Source of the DNA: Azospirillum lipoferum
Lineage (GTDB): Bacteria; Pseudomonadota; Alphaproteobacteria; Azospirillales; Azospirillaceae
DNA: 64,000 nt
Assembly (NCBI RefSeq): GCF_024170005.1
Contig: NZ_JALJXJ010000011.1
Location: 62,001-126,000 of the forward strand
Direction: 5' to 3'
In this document: positions 16,346 to 25,308 of the stretch, in pieces
Numbering within the stretch: position 1 is the first letter of the stretch
Layout: each line of letters begins with the position of its first letter
Notes under the pieces: model-generated
What the model saw: only the letters and a program-made list of their open reading frames with translations
What the model was told of the DNA's origin: nothing
The model's database searches: none
Translations under genes and position numbers: made by a program

Positions 16346-19341
16346 GCAATTTCCGCATTGCCGGCAAGGGCAGGGTCAACCGCAGCCGTCAGGTCCGCTT
16401 CAGCTTCGACGGCGTCGACTATACCGGTTGCGAGGGCGACACCCTGGCCTCCGCGCTCCTGGCGAACGGCGTCCATCTCGTCGGACGGTCCTTCAAGTAC
16501 CACCGGCCGCGCGGCATCCTGTCCGCCGGGTCGGAAGAGCCGAACGCGCTGGTCGGCAGCAACCGCGGCAACGGGCGGTTCGAGCCGAACACCCGGGCGA
16601 CGGTGCTGGAGGTCTTCGAAGGGCTGAAGACCGAGAGCCAGAACCGCTGGCCGTCGCTGACCCGTGACATCGGCGCGGTGAACGACGCGCTGTACATGCT
16701 GTTCTCGGCCGGCTTCTACTACAAGACCTTCATGTGGCCGAAGAGCTTCTGGGACAAGGTCTATGAGCCGGTGATCCGCAACGCCGCCGGCCTCGGCAAG
16801 GCGCCGACCGCGCCCGATCCCGATGTCTACGCCAGCCGTTTCGCCCATTGCGACGTGCTGGTGGTCGGTGGCGGTGCCGCCGGTCTGGCCGCCGCGCTGG
16901 AAGCCGGGCGCAGCGGCGCCTCGGTCATCCTGTGCGACGAGCAGTCGGAAATCGGCGGCTCACTGCTGTCGGAGCCGACGGCCGAGATCAACGGGCAACT
17001 GGCTTGGGACTGGCTGGAGGACACCAACGCCGCGCTGGCGGCGATGCCGAACGTCACGGTGCTGCCGCGCACGACGGCGATCGGCTATTACCACCAGAAT
17101 TTCGTCGGCCTCTGCCAGCGCCTGACCGACCATCTGAGCATCGTGCCGGACGGCGCTCCGCGCGAGCGGATGTGGAAGGTCCGGGCGAAGCAGGTGGTGC
17201 TGGCCCAGGGCGCCATCGAGAAGCCGCTGGTGTTCGCCGGCAACGACCGGCCGGGCGTGATGCTGGCCGGGGCCGCGCGCACCTATCTGAACCGCTACGG
17301 CGTCAAGGTCGGCAACCGGGTCGTCATCGTCACCAGCCATGACAGCGCCTGGCACGCCGCCTTCGATCTGGCCAAGGCGGGGGTGGAGGTCGCGGCCATC
17401 GTCGATGTCCGCGGGACTGTCCCGACCCAATTGGTGGCAGCGGCCGATGCGCTCCGCATCAAAACGCTGATCGGCTGGACCATCACCGGGACCAAGGGCC
17501 GGCTCCGCGTCTCCTCGGTGCGCGTGAACCCGGTCACCACTGGAGGCAAGGTCGGCGGCGCCGAGACCATCGCCTGCGACGCCCTGCTGATGTCGGGCGG
17601 CTGGACCCCCAGCATCCACCTGTTCTCGCACACCCAGGGGTCGCTGACCTGGAACGAGGACGGCCAGATGTTCCTGCCCGGCCGCGGCAAGGAAGAGTGC
17701 CGTCTGGCCGGCGCTGGCAAGGGCCGTTTCGGGCTGAAGGCCGCCTTCGAGGACGGTGCCGCCGCCGGTGCCGCCGCCGCGGCGGATGCCGGCTTCACCG
17801 CCCAGCCGGCCTCCTACCATGTGGAAGGCGAGCTTTCCTTCACCGGGGTGACCGGTCGGGAACTGCCGACCGACCGCGATCCGGGCCATGCCAAGGCGTT
17901 CGTCGATTTCCAGAACGACGTGATGGCCAAGGACATCCGGCTGGCGGTGCGCGAAGGCTTCAAGTCGATCGAGCACATCAAGCGCTACACCACCAACGGC
18001 ATGGCGACCGACCAGGGCAAGACGTCCAACATCAACGGTCTGGCCGTGGCGTCCGATGCGCTGAAGCGGCCGATCCCCGCGGTGGGCCTGACCACCTTCC
18101 GCCCGCCCTACACCCCGACCAGCTTCGGCACCTTTGCCGGCTATAACAAGGGTGAACTGTTCGAGGTGACCCGCAAGACGCCGATCGACGGCTGGGCGGC
18201 GGAGAACGGCGCGGTGTTCGAGCCGGTGTCGCTGTGGCGCCGCGCCTGGTACTTCCCGCAGGTCGGCGAGGACATGCACGCGGCGGTGGCGCGCGAATGC
18301 AAGGCGGTGCGGTCGTCGCTCGGCATGTTTGACGCCTCCACCCTCGGCAAGATCGAGATCGTCGGTCCCGACGCCGCCGAGTTCATGAACCGTATGTACA
18401 CCAACGCCTGGACCAAGCTGGCCCCCGGCCGCTGCCGCTACGGCCTGCTGCTGGGCGAGGACGGCTTCATCCGCGACGACGGCGTGATCGGGCGTCTGTC
18501 CCATGACCGCTTCCACGTCACCACCACCACCGGCGGTGCCGCCCGCGTGCTGAACATGATGGAGGATTACCTCCAGACCGAATGGCCGGACCTGAAAGTC
18601 TGGCTGACCTCGACCACCGAGCAATGGTCGGTGATCGCGCTGCAAGGTCCGAACGCCCGCAAGCTGATCGAACCCTTCGTCGAGGGCATCGACCTGTCGG
18701 AAGGCGCCTTCCCGCACATGGCGGTGGCGACCGGGAAAATCTTCGGTGTGCCGACCCGGCTTTTCCGCGTGTCCTTCACCGGCGAACTCGGCTTCGAGAT
18801 CAACGTGCCGGCCCGCTACGGCCGTGCGGTGTGGGAAAAGCTGTTCGAGGCCGGCCAGCGCTTCGGCATCACCCCCTACGGCACCGAGACGATGCACGTC
18901 CTGCGTGCCGAGAAGGGCTACATCATCGTCGGCCAGGACACGGATGGCACGCTGACGCCGGACGACGCCGGCCTGTCCTGGGCCGTCGGCAAGACCAAGC
19001 CGGACTTCGTCGGCAAGCGGTCCCTGTCCCGTCCGGACATGCTGGTGCCGAACCGCAAGCAGCTGGTCGGCCTGCTGACCAGCGATCCGAAGACGGTGCT
19101 GGAGGAGGGGGCGCAGATCGTCCTCGACCCGAACCAGCCGGTGCCGATGGACATGGTCGGCCATGTGACCTCGTCCTACTGGAGTGCCGAGCTGGGGCGG
19201 TCCATCGCCCTGGCGGTGATCCAGGGCGGCCGGTCGCTTCAGGGCCAGACCGTACATGTCCCGATGCCGGACAAGGTCCATGCCGCAACGATCACCGGCA
19301 TGGTGTTCGTCGATCCCGAGAACACGCGTCTCAGCGCATAG
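16342..19341 (+). CDS. soxA: SoxA, sarcosine oxidase alpha subunit
   Basis: 999 residues from the ATG that overlaps the soxD stop. The N-terminal ferredoxin-like domain (VRFSFDGVDYTGCEGDTLASALLANG) precedes an NAD-binding flavoprotein domain (VLVVGGGAAGLAAALEAGR, around residue 175). From about residue 620 to the end is an aminomethyltransferase (GcvT-like) domain that binds THF (GKIEIVGPDAAEFMNRMYTN, LFRVSFTGELGFEINVPA). Length and order match the alpha subunit. It carries the NAD site and the folate site, linking sarcosine oxidation to 5,10-methylene-THF. Confidence 0.95.
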   Translation: MSNFRIAGKGRVNRSRQVRFSFDGVDYTGCEGDTLASALLANGVHLVGRSFKYHRPRGILSAGSEEPNALVGSNRGNGRFEPNTRATVLEVFEGLKTESQNRWPSLTRDIGAVNDALYMLFSAGFYYKTFMWPKSFWDKVYEPVIRNAAGLGKAPTAPDPDVYASRFAHCDVLVVGGGAAGLAAALEAGRSGASVILCDEQSEIGGSLLSEPTAEINGQLAWDWLEDTNAALAAMPNVTVLPRTTAIGYYHQNFVGLCQRLTDHLSIVPDGAPRERMWKVRAKQVVLAQGAIEKPLVFAGNDRPGVMLAGAARTYLNRYGVKVGNRVVIVTSHDSAWHAAFDLAKAGVEVAAIVDVRGTVPTQLVAAADALRIKTLIGWTITGTKGRLRVSSVRVNPVTTGGKVGGAETIACDALLMSGGWTPSIHLFSHTQGSLTWNEDGQMFLPGRGKEECRLAGAGKGRFGLKAAFEDGAAAGAAAAADAGFTAQPASYHVEGELSFTGVTGRELPTDRDPGHAKAFVDFQNDVMAKDIRLAVREGFKSIEHIKRYTTNGMATDQGKTSNINGLAVASDALKRPIPAVGLTTFRPPYTPTSFGTFAGYNKGELFEVTRKTPIDGWAAENGAVFEPVSLWRRAWYFPQVGEDMHAAVARECKAVRSSLGMFDASTLGKIEIVGPDAAEFMNRMYTNAWTKLAPGRCRYGLLLGEDGFIRDDGVIGRLSHDRFHVTTTTGGAARVLNMMEDYLQTEWPDLKVWLTSTTEQWSVIALQGPNARKLIEPFVEGIDLSEGAFPHMAVATGKIFGVPTRLFRVSFTGELGFEINVPARYGRAVWEKLFEAGQRFGITPYGTETMHVLRAEKGYIIVGQDTDGTLTPDDAGLSWAVGKTKPDFVGKRSLSRPDMLVPNRKQLVGLLTSDPKTVLEEGAQIVLDPNQPVPMDMVGHVTSSYWSAELGRSIALAVIQGGRSLQGQTVHVPMPDKVHAATITGMVFVDPENTRLSA

Positions 19342-19352
19342 GAGGCTCACCC

Positions 19353-19907
19353 GTGCTTCTGGCCAATCACCCGTTGCTGGGCAAGACCATCCCCGGCGAC
19401 ACCGCAAGCCGGCTGAGCATCCGTGCCGCCGAGGATGTCGCCCGCTTCAGCCTGCGGATCGATCCCGCCGCCGCGCAGTCGGCCGGGGCCGCCTTCGGCA
19501 CACCGCTCCCCACCCGCATCGGCAGGCTGGTGGAGGCAGGCGGCCGGATGGCGCTGCAACTCGGCCCCGACGAGTGGGTGCTGACGGCGCCGGTCGCCGA
19601 GAGCGACGGCATCGCCGACGCCTTCGCCGCTCTCCAGGAGCCGCACAGCCTGGTCGACATCGGCCATCGCGAGGTCGGCATCCTGGTGGAGGGGGAGGCC
19701 GCGGCGCTCGCCCTGCGCGCGGCAATCGCCTTCGATGTCGACGCGATGGCGGTCGGCACCGGCTGCCGCACCCTCTTCGACAAGGCGCAGATCGTCCTGA
19801 TCCGCGAGGACAAGAACCGCTTCCGGATCGAGGTCTGGCGCTCCTTCGCCGACCATGTCTGGGGAATCCTGCACGCCGTTAGCCGCGAAATCGCGCTCGG
19901 CCTCTGA
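19353..19907 (+). CDS. soxG: SoxG, sarcosine oxidase gamma subunit
   Basis: 184 residues from a GTG, with AGGAGG overlapping the soxA stop and 7 bases ahead of the start. SoxG-family features include SRLSIRAAEDVARFSLRID, LQLGPDEWVLTAP and a C-terminal RSFADHVWGILHAVSREI. It completes the heterotetramer; gamma is a small, GcvT-like subunit without its own cofactor. glyA follows after 15 bp. Confidence 0.93.
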   Translation: MLLANHPLLGKTIPGDTASRLSIRAAEDVARFSLRIDPAAAQSAGAAFGTPLPTRIGRLVEAGGRMALQLGPDEWVLTAPVAESDGIADAFAALQEPHSLVDIGHREVGILVEGEAAALALRAAIAFDVDAMAVGTGCRTLFDKAQIVLIREDKNRFRIEVWRSFADHVWGILHAVSREIALGL

Positions 19908-19922
19908 TCGAGAGAAACGCAC

Positions 19923-21197
19923 ATGACCCGTCATCAGACCCTGTCGAAGCCCGATCTCACCGATTCCGCGATCGCGGCAGCCATTGGGCGTGAACTGAAC
20001 CGTCAGAAGTACGAGATCGAGCTGATCGCCTCGGAAAACATCGTCTCGGCGGACGTGCTGGCCGCCCAGGGTTCGATCCTCACCAACAAATACGCCGAGG
20101 GCTATCCGGGCCGCCGCTATTACGGCGGCTGCGAGTTCGTGGACGAGGTCGAGACCATCGCCATTGAGCGCGCCAAGAAGCTGTTCGGTGCCGGCTTCGT
20201 CAATGTCCAGCCGCATTCCGGCGCCCAGGCCAACCAGGCCGTCTTCCTGGCCCTGCTTCAACCGGGCGACCGGGTGATGGGCATGTCGCTGGCCCATGGC
20301 GGGCACCTGACCCACGGCTCGCCGGTGACGATGTCGGGCAAGTGGTTCGACATCGTCAGCTATGAGGTGCGCGAGAGCGACCAGCGGATCGATTATGACG
20401 CTCTGCGCGCCAAGGCACTGGAGACCAAGCCGAAGCTGATCGTCGCCGGCGCCTCGGCCTACCCGCGGGTGATCGATTTTGCCGAGTTCCGCCGCATCGC
20501 CGACGAGGTCGGGGCCTATCTGATGGTGGATATGGCCCATTATGCCGGGCTGGTCGCCACCGGCAACTACCCGGATCCGCTGCCGCATGCCCATGTGGTG
20601 ACCACCACCACGCACAAGACCCTGCGCGGTCCGCGCGGCGGCATGATCCTGACCAACGACGAGGCGCTGGCCAAGAAGTTCAACTCCGCGGTGTTCCCGG
20701 GCAACCAGGGCGGTCCGCTGATGCATGTCATCGCCGCCAAGGCCGTGGCCTTCGGCGAGGCGCTGACCCCGGAGTTCAAGGCCTATGCCGCGCAGGTGGT
20801 GACGAACGCCAAGGTGCTGTCCCACACGTTGGTGAAGGGTGGCTTGGACATCGTCTCCGGCGGCACCGACTGCCATATGGTGCTGGTCGATCTGCGGCCG
20901 AAGGGCGTGAAGGGCCGCGACGCCGAACGCGCGCTGGAGCGGGCCGGACTGACCTGCAACAAGAACGCTATCCCGTTCGACCCGGAAAAGCCGGCGGTGA
21001 CCTCCGGCATCCGGCTCGGCACCGCGGCGGGCACCACCCGCGGCTTCGGCGAGGCGGAGTTCGCCCGTATCGGCGAGCTGATCCTGACCGTCGTCGACGC
21101 GCTTGCCGCCGCCGGACCGGACGGCAATGCCGAGGTCGAGAAGCGCGTGCATGGCGAGGTTCGCGAATTGTGCGAGCGCTTCCCGATCTATGGCTGA
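19923..21197 (+). CDS. glyA: GlyA, serine hydroxymethyltransferase
   Basis: 424 residues. PLP Schiff-base lysine lies in VVTTTTHKTLRGPRGGMIL, and the N-terminal EIELIASENIVSADVLAAQGS and NVQPHSGAQANQAVF are classic. It condenses glycine with 5,10-methylene-THF, both made by SoxBDAG, to give serine. Its position immediately after soxG suggests a pathway-dedicated copy rather than the housekeeping one. Confidence 0.96.
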   Translation: MTRHQTLSKPDLTDSAIAAAIGRELNRQKYEIELIASENIVSADVLAAQGSILTNKYAEGYPGRRYYGGCEFVDEVETIAIERAKKLFGAGFVNVQPHSGAQANQAVFLALLQPGDRVMGMSLAHGGHLTHGSPVTMSGKWFDIVSYEVRESDQRIDYDALRAKALETKPKLIVAGASAYPRVIDFAEFRRIADEVGAYLMVDMAHYAGLVATGNYPDPLPHAHVVTTTTHKTLRGPRGGMILTNDEALAKKFNSAVFPGNQGGPLMHVIAAKAVAFGEALTPEFKAYAAQVVTNAKVLSHTLVKGGLDIVSGGTDCHMVLVDLRPKGVKGRDAERALERAGLTCNKNAIPFDPEKPAVTSGIRLGTAAGTTRGFGEAEFARIGELILTVVDALAAAGPDGNAEVEKRVHGEVRELCERFPIYG

Positions 21198-21203
21198 GAG
21201 TTT

Positions 21204-21382
21204 GTGAGTTTTTGCAGGTTCCGCCGAGAGATGCTGCTTCGCATCGGATCTCATCATGCACTTCTCTCGGCCGTCATTCCCGCGAAGGCGGGAATCCAAC
21301 CGTTCCAAGAGCTTTGACGCGGAGCCGCCCGGATCCCCGCCTTCGCGGGGATGACGGCCGATAACAGCTTTCAAAAACTCAC
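21204..21382. repeat. Nested inverted-repeat element between glyA and sdaA
   Basis: Outer arms GTGAGTTTTTG (21204-21214) and CAAAAACTCAC (21372-21382) are complementary. A second pair, GGCCGTCATTCCCGCGAAGG (from 21269) and its counterpart ending GATGACGGCC (to 21359), frames the right half. The inner units are themselves palindromes of the common type GTCATTCCCGCGAAGGCGGG. CCGAGAGA and TCTCTCGG add a stem on the left. It looks like two convergent REP-type units inside a MITE-like frame. No coding content. Confidence 0.7.
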
Positions 21383-21402
21383 GAATTCTGACGAGGCGCC
21401 CG

Positions 21403-22785
21403 ATGTTTCTCAGCGTTTTCGATGTGTTCAAGATCGGCATCGGCCCGTCGTCGTCGCACACGATGGGCCCGATGACCGCGGCGGTGCGGTTCCTCGACAT
21501 GCTGCGGGCGCAGGAGGAAACCATGCCCGCGGCGATCCGGGTCCGGCTGCACGGCTCGCTCGCTTTCACCGGTAAGGGACATGCGACGGACCGTGCCGTG
21601 CTGCTTGGGCTGCTCGATTACCGGCCGGACAGCCTCGACGTCGATGAAGCCGAAGAGCGCATCGCCGAGCTTTGGCAGACTCGGAAGCTGCACCCCGCCG
21701 GCCTGCCAGCGCTGGACTTCGATCCGGAAACCGATCTGGTCTTCGACTTCGGGCCGCCACTGCCGGGCCATGCCAACGGACTGATTTTCCAGGCTTTGGA
21801 CCGGGCCGGCAAGTTGGTGCTGTCGGAAATCTTCTATTCGATCGGCGGTGGCTTCGTCGTCACGGCGGCGGAACGGGAGTCCCCGCCGGCGGCATTCCAG
21901 AAAGAGGCCGCCGGTTGGCCCTATCCCTTCCACAACGCCGCGGCGATGCTGCGGATGGCGCGGGAAAGCGGTGCGTCGATCGCCGAGATGAAGCGTGCCA
22001 ACGAAGTCGTCGTGCGCTCCGCCATCGAGGTGGAGGAGAAGCTCGGCGACATCTGGGCGGCAATGAACGGCTGCATCGAGCGTGGCCTCAGCCTCGACGG
22101 CCAGTTGCCCGGCAGCCTGAAGGTGAAGCGGCGGGCCAAGGCCATCCATCAGCAGCTTCTGCGCGAGCGCGGGGCGAATTCAAGCCTTCCGCATGTCGCC
22201 TCCGACTGGCTCAGCATCTATGCGATGGCGGTCAATGAGGAGAATGCGGCCGGCGGCAAGGTGGTGACCGCACCGACCAATGGGGCGGCCGGCGTCGTTC
22301 CGGCGGTGATCCGCTATTACCTCGATCATTGCGCCGGGGCGGAACCGGCGAAGGTCGCCGATTTTCTGCTGACCGCAGCAGCAATCGGCGGCTTGATCAA
22401 GCACAACGCGTCGATTTCCGGGGCCGAGGCCGGGTGCCAGGGCGAGGTCGGATCGGCCGCCGCCATGGCCGCGGCGGGTCTGTGCGCGGTGCTGGGCGGA
22501 ACGCCGGAGCAGGTGGAGAATGCGGCGGAAATCGCACTGGAGCATCACCTCGGCATGACCTGTGATCCGGTCGCCGGTCTGGTCCAGGTGCCCTGCATCG
22601 AACGCAACGCCATCGGTGCGACCAAGGCGGTGGCCGCAGCCTCCCTGGCGCTGCGCGGCGACGGCCAGCATTTCATGCCGCTCGACAACTGCATCCAGGC
22701 GATGCGGCAGACCGGCGAGGAAATGAGCACCAAGTTCAAGGAGACCAGCCTGGGCGGGCTTGCGGTGAATTTGCCGGAGTGCTGA
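21403..22785 (+). CDS. sdaA: SdaA, L-serine ammonia-lyase (L-serine dehydratase)
   Basis: 460 residues. The N-terminal beta domain starts FDVFKIGIGPSSSHTMGPM, and the alpha domain has APTNGAAGVVPAVIRYY, GAEAGCQGEVGSAAAMAAAG and GMTCDPVAGLVQVPCIERN with the cysteines that bind the oxygen-labile 4Fe-4S cluster. Single-chain form of normal length. It converts serine to pyruvate and ammonia, giving the betaine pathway an exit to central metabolism. Confidence 0.96.
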   Translation: MFLSVFDVFKIGIGPSSSHTMGPMTAAVRFLDMLRAQEETMPAAIRVRLHGSLAFTGKGHATDRAVLLGLLDYRPDSLDVDEAEERIAELWQTRKLHPAGLPALDFDPETDLVFDFGPPLPGHANGLIFQALDRAGKLVLSEIFYSIGGGFVVTAAERESPPAAFQKEAAGWPYPFHNAAAMLRMARESGASIAEMKRANEVVVRSAIEVEEKLGDIWAAMNGCIERGLSLDGQLPGSLKVKRRAKAIHQQLLRERGANSSLPHVASDWLSIYAMAVNEENAAGGKVVTAPTNGAAGVVPAVIRYYLDHCAGAEPAKVADFLLTAAAIGGLIKHNASISGAEAGCQGEVGSAAAMAAAGLCAVLGGTPEQVENAAEIALEHHLGMTCDPVAGLVQVPCIERNAIGATKAVAAASLALRGDGQHFMPLDNCIQAMRQTGEEMSTKFKETSLGGLAVNLPEC

Positions 22786-22834
22786 CACTCTCCGCAGATT
22801 GCCAAACCTGCCGTCTCCTTTGCTGGCAGACACC

Positions 22835-23467
22835 TCACTCCAGCCGATCGCCCAGCTTCGTCCGCATCAGTGCCAGTTCCGGAGCATTGCGGGCTTCCAT
22901 CTTTTCCAGCACGCGGGCGCGGTGAGTCTCCACCGTGCGGATGCCGATGGCGAGAAGGTGGGCGATCGTCTTGTTGGGCAGTCCCTGGGCGACCATTTCC
23001 ATCACCTCCAGTTCGCGCGGGCTGAGCAGGGCGAGGCGGCGGCGGATCTCGCCGGTCTCGCCATCGGCGCGGCGGGCGGCGAGGTCGCGTTCGAACGCCT
23101 CCTGCACCCGCTCGATCAGCAGATCCTCGTCGAACGGCTTTTGCAGGAAATCCACCGCACCGGCCCGGAAGGCCCGCACCGCTGCGGTGACGTCGCCATG
23201 GCCGGTGATGACGATCACCGGCAGGGTCAAGCCGCGCCGGATCATCTCCTGCTGCAAATCCAGCCCGTCCATGCCCGGCATGCGGATGTCGAGGATGGCG
23301 CAGCCCGGCTGGTCCGGGGAGGCCGTTTCCAGGAATTCTGCTGCCGACGCGCAGCAGCGCACGGCCAGCCCGGCCAGATCCAGATGGAGCGCCAAGGCGT
23401 CGCGCACGGCCTCGTCGTCGTCCACCACGAACGCCGTGGGTGTGGTGGGGGGCGTCTCGGTCGTCAT
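22835..23467 (-). CDS. FixJ/LuxR-type two-component response regulator
   Basis: 210 residues. Receiver domain: FVVDDDEAVRDAL, phosphoacceptor Asp in CAILDIRMPGMDG, Thr in VIVITGHGD, Lys in VDFLQKPF. The output domain is a LuxR-type helix-turn-helix (LSPRELEVMEMVAQGLPNKTIAHLLAIGIRTVETHRARVLEKM). The start overlaps the stop of the histidine-kinase gene upstream by 4 bp, so the two are translationally coupled partners. Targets are unknown; the divergent stress/Mrp operon is the obvious candidate. Confidence 0.92.
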   Translation of the reverse strand: MTTETPPTTPTAFVVDDDEAVRDALALHLDLAGLAVRCCASAAEFLETASPDQPGCAILDIRMPGMDGLDLQQEMIRRGLTLPVIVITGHGDVTAAVRAFRAGAVDFLQKPFDEDLLIERVQEAFERDLAARRADGETGEIRRRLALLSPRELEVMEMVAQGLPNKTIAHLLAIGIRTVETHRARVLEKMEARNAPELALMRTKLGDRLE

Positions 23468-25074
23468 GCAAGCTCTCCCGCTTGGCCCGCCGCATGGACG
23501 GGAATGGTGAACTGGAACACGGTTCCCCCGTCTGTTCCGCCGCGTGCGGTCAGGGTGCCGCCATGGCTTTCAACGATGGTGCGGACGATGGACAGCCCAA
23601 GCCCCATGCCGGTCGGCTTGGTGGTGACGAAGGGGGCGAACAGGTTGCGCTCCACCACCTCGGCGAGGCCGGGGCCGGTGTCGCGCACGCCGATGGCGAC
23701 GAAGCCGCGCTCGGCGGCGCCGGCGAAGATCACGATGCGGCGCCGGGCCGGATAAGTCTGGGCGTCGCCCATCGCTTCGGCCGCGTTGCGGACGAGGTTG
23801 AGGATCGCCTGCTGCAATTGGACGGCATCCCCTGCTATGGCCGGCAGGGCGGGGTCGACTTCCGCCGTAATCTCTACAGCATGGCGGCTGGCGAGCGGCC
23901 CGGCCAGCGTCAGGCAGTCGACGATCAGCGTGGCGACCGGCAGCGGGTTGCGGTCGCGGGCACCCTTGCGCACGAAGTCGCGCAGGCTGCGGATGACGCG
24001 GTCGGCCCGTTCGGCCTGGGTGACGGTCTTGTCAAGGATCTCGGTCAGGCGGGGGGAGGCACCCTCGATCCGCGCGACCTTGCGGGCGGCGCGGGCGTAA
24101 CCCATGGCCGCCGCCAGCGGCTGGTTCAACTCGTGGGCCAGCGCCGCCGCCATCTCGCCCGCCTCGATCAGGCGGGAGGCGTGGGCGAGGTCGGATTGCC
24201 GCACCCGCAGCCGGTCCTCCGCCCGTCGGCGTTCGCTGACCACGGCACCCAGCAGCAGGATGGTGACGGCCAGCGTCAGCATCAGCAACTGGAAATGCGC
24301 CATGCGCGCGGTGTCGACGCCGGTCATCTGGATGGCGGCGATCAGCCCGGCCTGGGTGGCGGCCGAGGCCAGTACCGCACCTCCCAGCCCATGCCGTACG
24401 GCGATCCCCATCGCCGGCAGGAACAGCAGATAGAAGTGCTCGTATTGCGAAGAGGCCAGAGGGCCGAAATCTAGCCACAGGGTGAAGGCGATCAATGAGC
24501 CCCAAGCCAGGATCTCTGCGGCACCGATCCAGGACCAGCGCAGCATCGGCATGCGCCGGCCGATCAGCACCATCGGTGTCAGAACGGCGATGCCGATGAC
24601 CTCGCCCGTCCAATAGCGCAGCAGCACCTCCGGAAAGTGCCTCCACTCGAACAGCTCGGCCGTGGTGTGGATGGCGATGAAGCAGAGCCCGATAGCCAGG
24701 ACCGCTACGGCGCTGCCGCCCAGCAGCAGGACGATGTCGCGCAGCCGCGACAGCCCCGGATCGATCACGCGGCGCAGCAGCCAGCCGGCGATCCCATAGC
24801 CCGCGGCAACGACGCCGTTTGCCAGAAGCGGAGTCCACAGCGCCACGGGCAGATCCCGGACAACGAAGTCGGCGGCGGTCAGAGCCAGCCAGACCAGTGG
24901 CACGGCGCGAACGCCGAGCAGCACCGACACCCCCATCATCAGCCCGGCCGGCGGGTTCCATGGCGTGATGTTGATGGCGGAGACCGCATGGATGAAGCTG
25001 ATCCAATCCAGGAACATGTGGGCGGCCAGATAGGCCGGAATGAACATCCATTGGCGGCGGGCAATCTGCGACAT
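23464..25074 (-). CDS. MASE1-domain sensor histidine kinase
   Basis: 536 residues from MSQIARRQWMFIPAYLAAHM; the 39-codon upstream extension is intergenic. About eight membrane segments fill residues 10-280, with TPWNPPAGLMMGVSVLLGV typical of MASE1. The kinase core follows: H-box AAALAHELNQPLAAAMGYARA, N-box QAILNLVRNAAEAM, G-boxes DTGPGL and GMGLGLSIVR. No PAS or haem domain is present, so it differs from FixL despite the FixJ-like partner. The signal sensed by the membrane domain is unknown. Confidence 0.92.
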   Translation of the reverse strand: MSQIARRQWMFIPAYLAAHMFLDWISFIHAVSAINITPWNPPAGLMMGVSVLLGVRAVPLVWLALTAADFVVRDLPVALWTPLLANGVVAAGYGIAGWLLRRVIDPGLSRLRDIVLLLGGSAVAVLAIGLCFIAIHTTAELFEWRHFPEVLLRYWTGEVIGIAVLTPMVLIGRRMPMLRWSWIGAAEILAWGSLIAFTLWLDFGPLASSQYEHFYLLFLPAMGIAVRHGLGGAVLASAATQAGLIAAIQMTGVDTARMAHFQLLMLTLAVTILLLGAVVSERRRAEDRLRVRQSDLAHASRLIEAGEMAAALAHELNQPLAAAMGYARAARKVARIEGASPRLTEILDKTVTQAERADRVIRSLRDFVRKGARDRNPLPVATLIVDCLTLAGPLASRHAVEITAEVDPALPAIAGDAVQLQQAILNLVRNAAEAMGDAQTYPARRRIVIFAGAAERGFVAIGVRDTGPGLAEVVERNLFAPFVTTKPTGMGLGLSIVRTIVESHGGTLTARGGTDGGTVFQFTIPVHAAGQAGELA

Positions 25075-25127
25075 GCTACAATGGTAACGCCAACCTGCTC
25101 CGACTGCATCAGGTGAAATCACTCGCA

Positions 25128-25141
25128 CCGTATTACTACGG
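25128..25141. promoter_or_regulatory. Palindrome CCGTA-TTAC-TACGG in the kinase/Usp divergent region
   Basis: A perfect 5-bp inverted repeat with a 4-base spacer lies 53 bp upstream of the kinase start and 167 bp upstream of the usp start. Size and symmetry suit a LuxR-type response regulator dimer. Binding by the adjacent regulator is inference. Confidence 0.4.
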
Positions 25142-25308
25142 ACACCATGCAACGCCTTGCGTGGCGTTTTCGGGTCCGTATTTCCCGGCATGGACAGACT
25201 GCGGCCGACTTCCGATCATTGAATGGTTCCCTGCGGAGTGATCTTCGGCAGGGAACGGCCCGCACCGGAACAGAAGACCGGAGACCTCACGATACCGGGA
25301 CCGTCACG

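Noticed and set aside
16960..19407. 815-codon minus-strand frame across soxA
   Set aside because: Shadow of soxA. His/Gly/Arg/Gln-rich low-complexity product without motifs.
19347..21569. 740-codon minus-strand frame across soxG-glyA
   Set aside because: It runs through two well-identified genes and an intergenic repeat; no domain.
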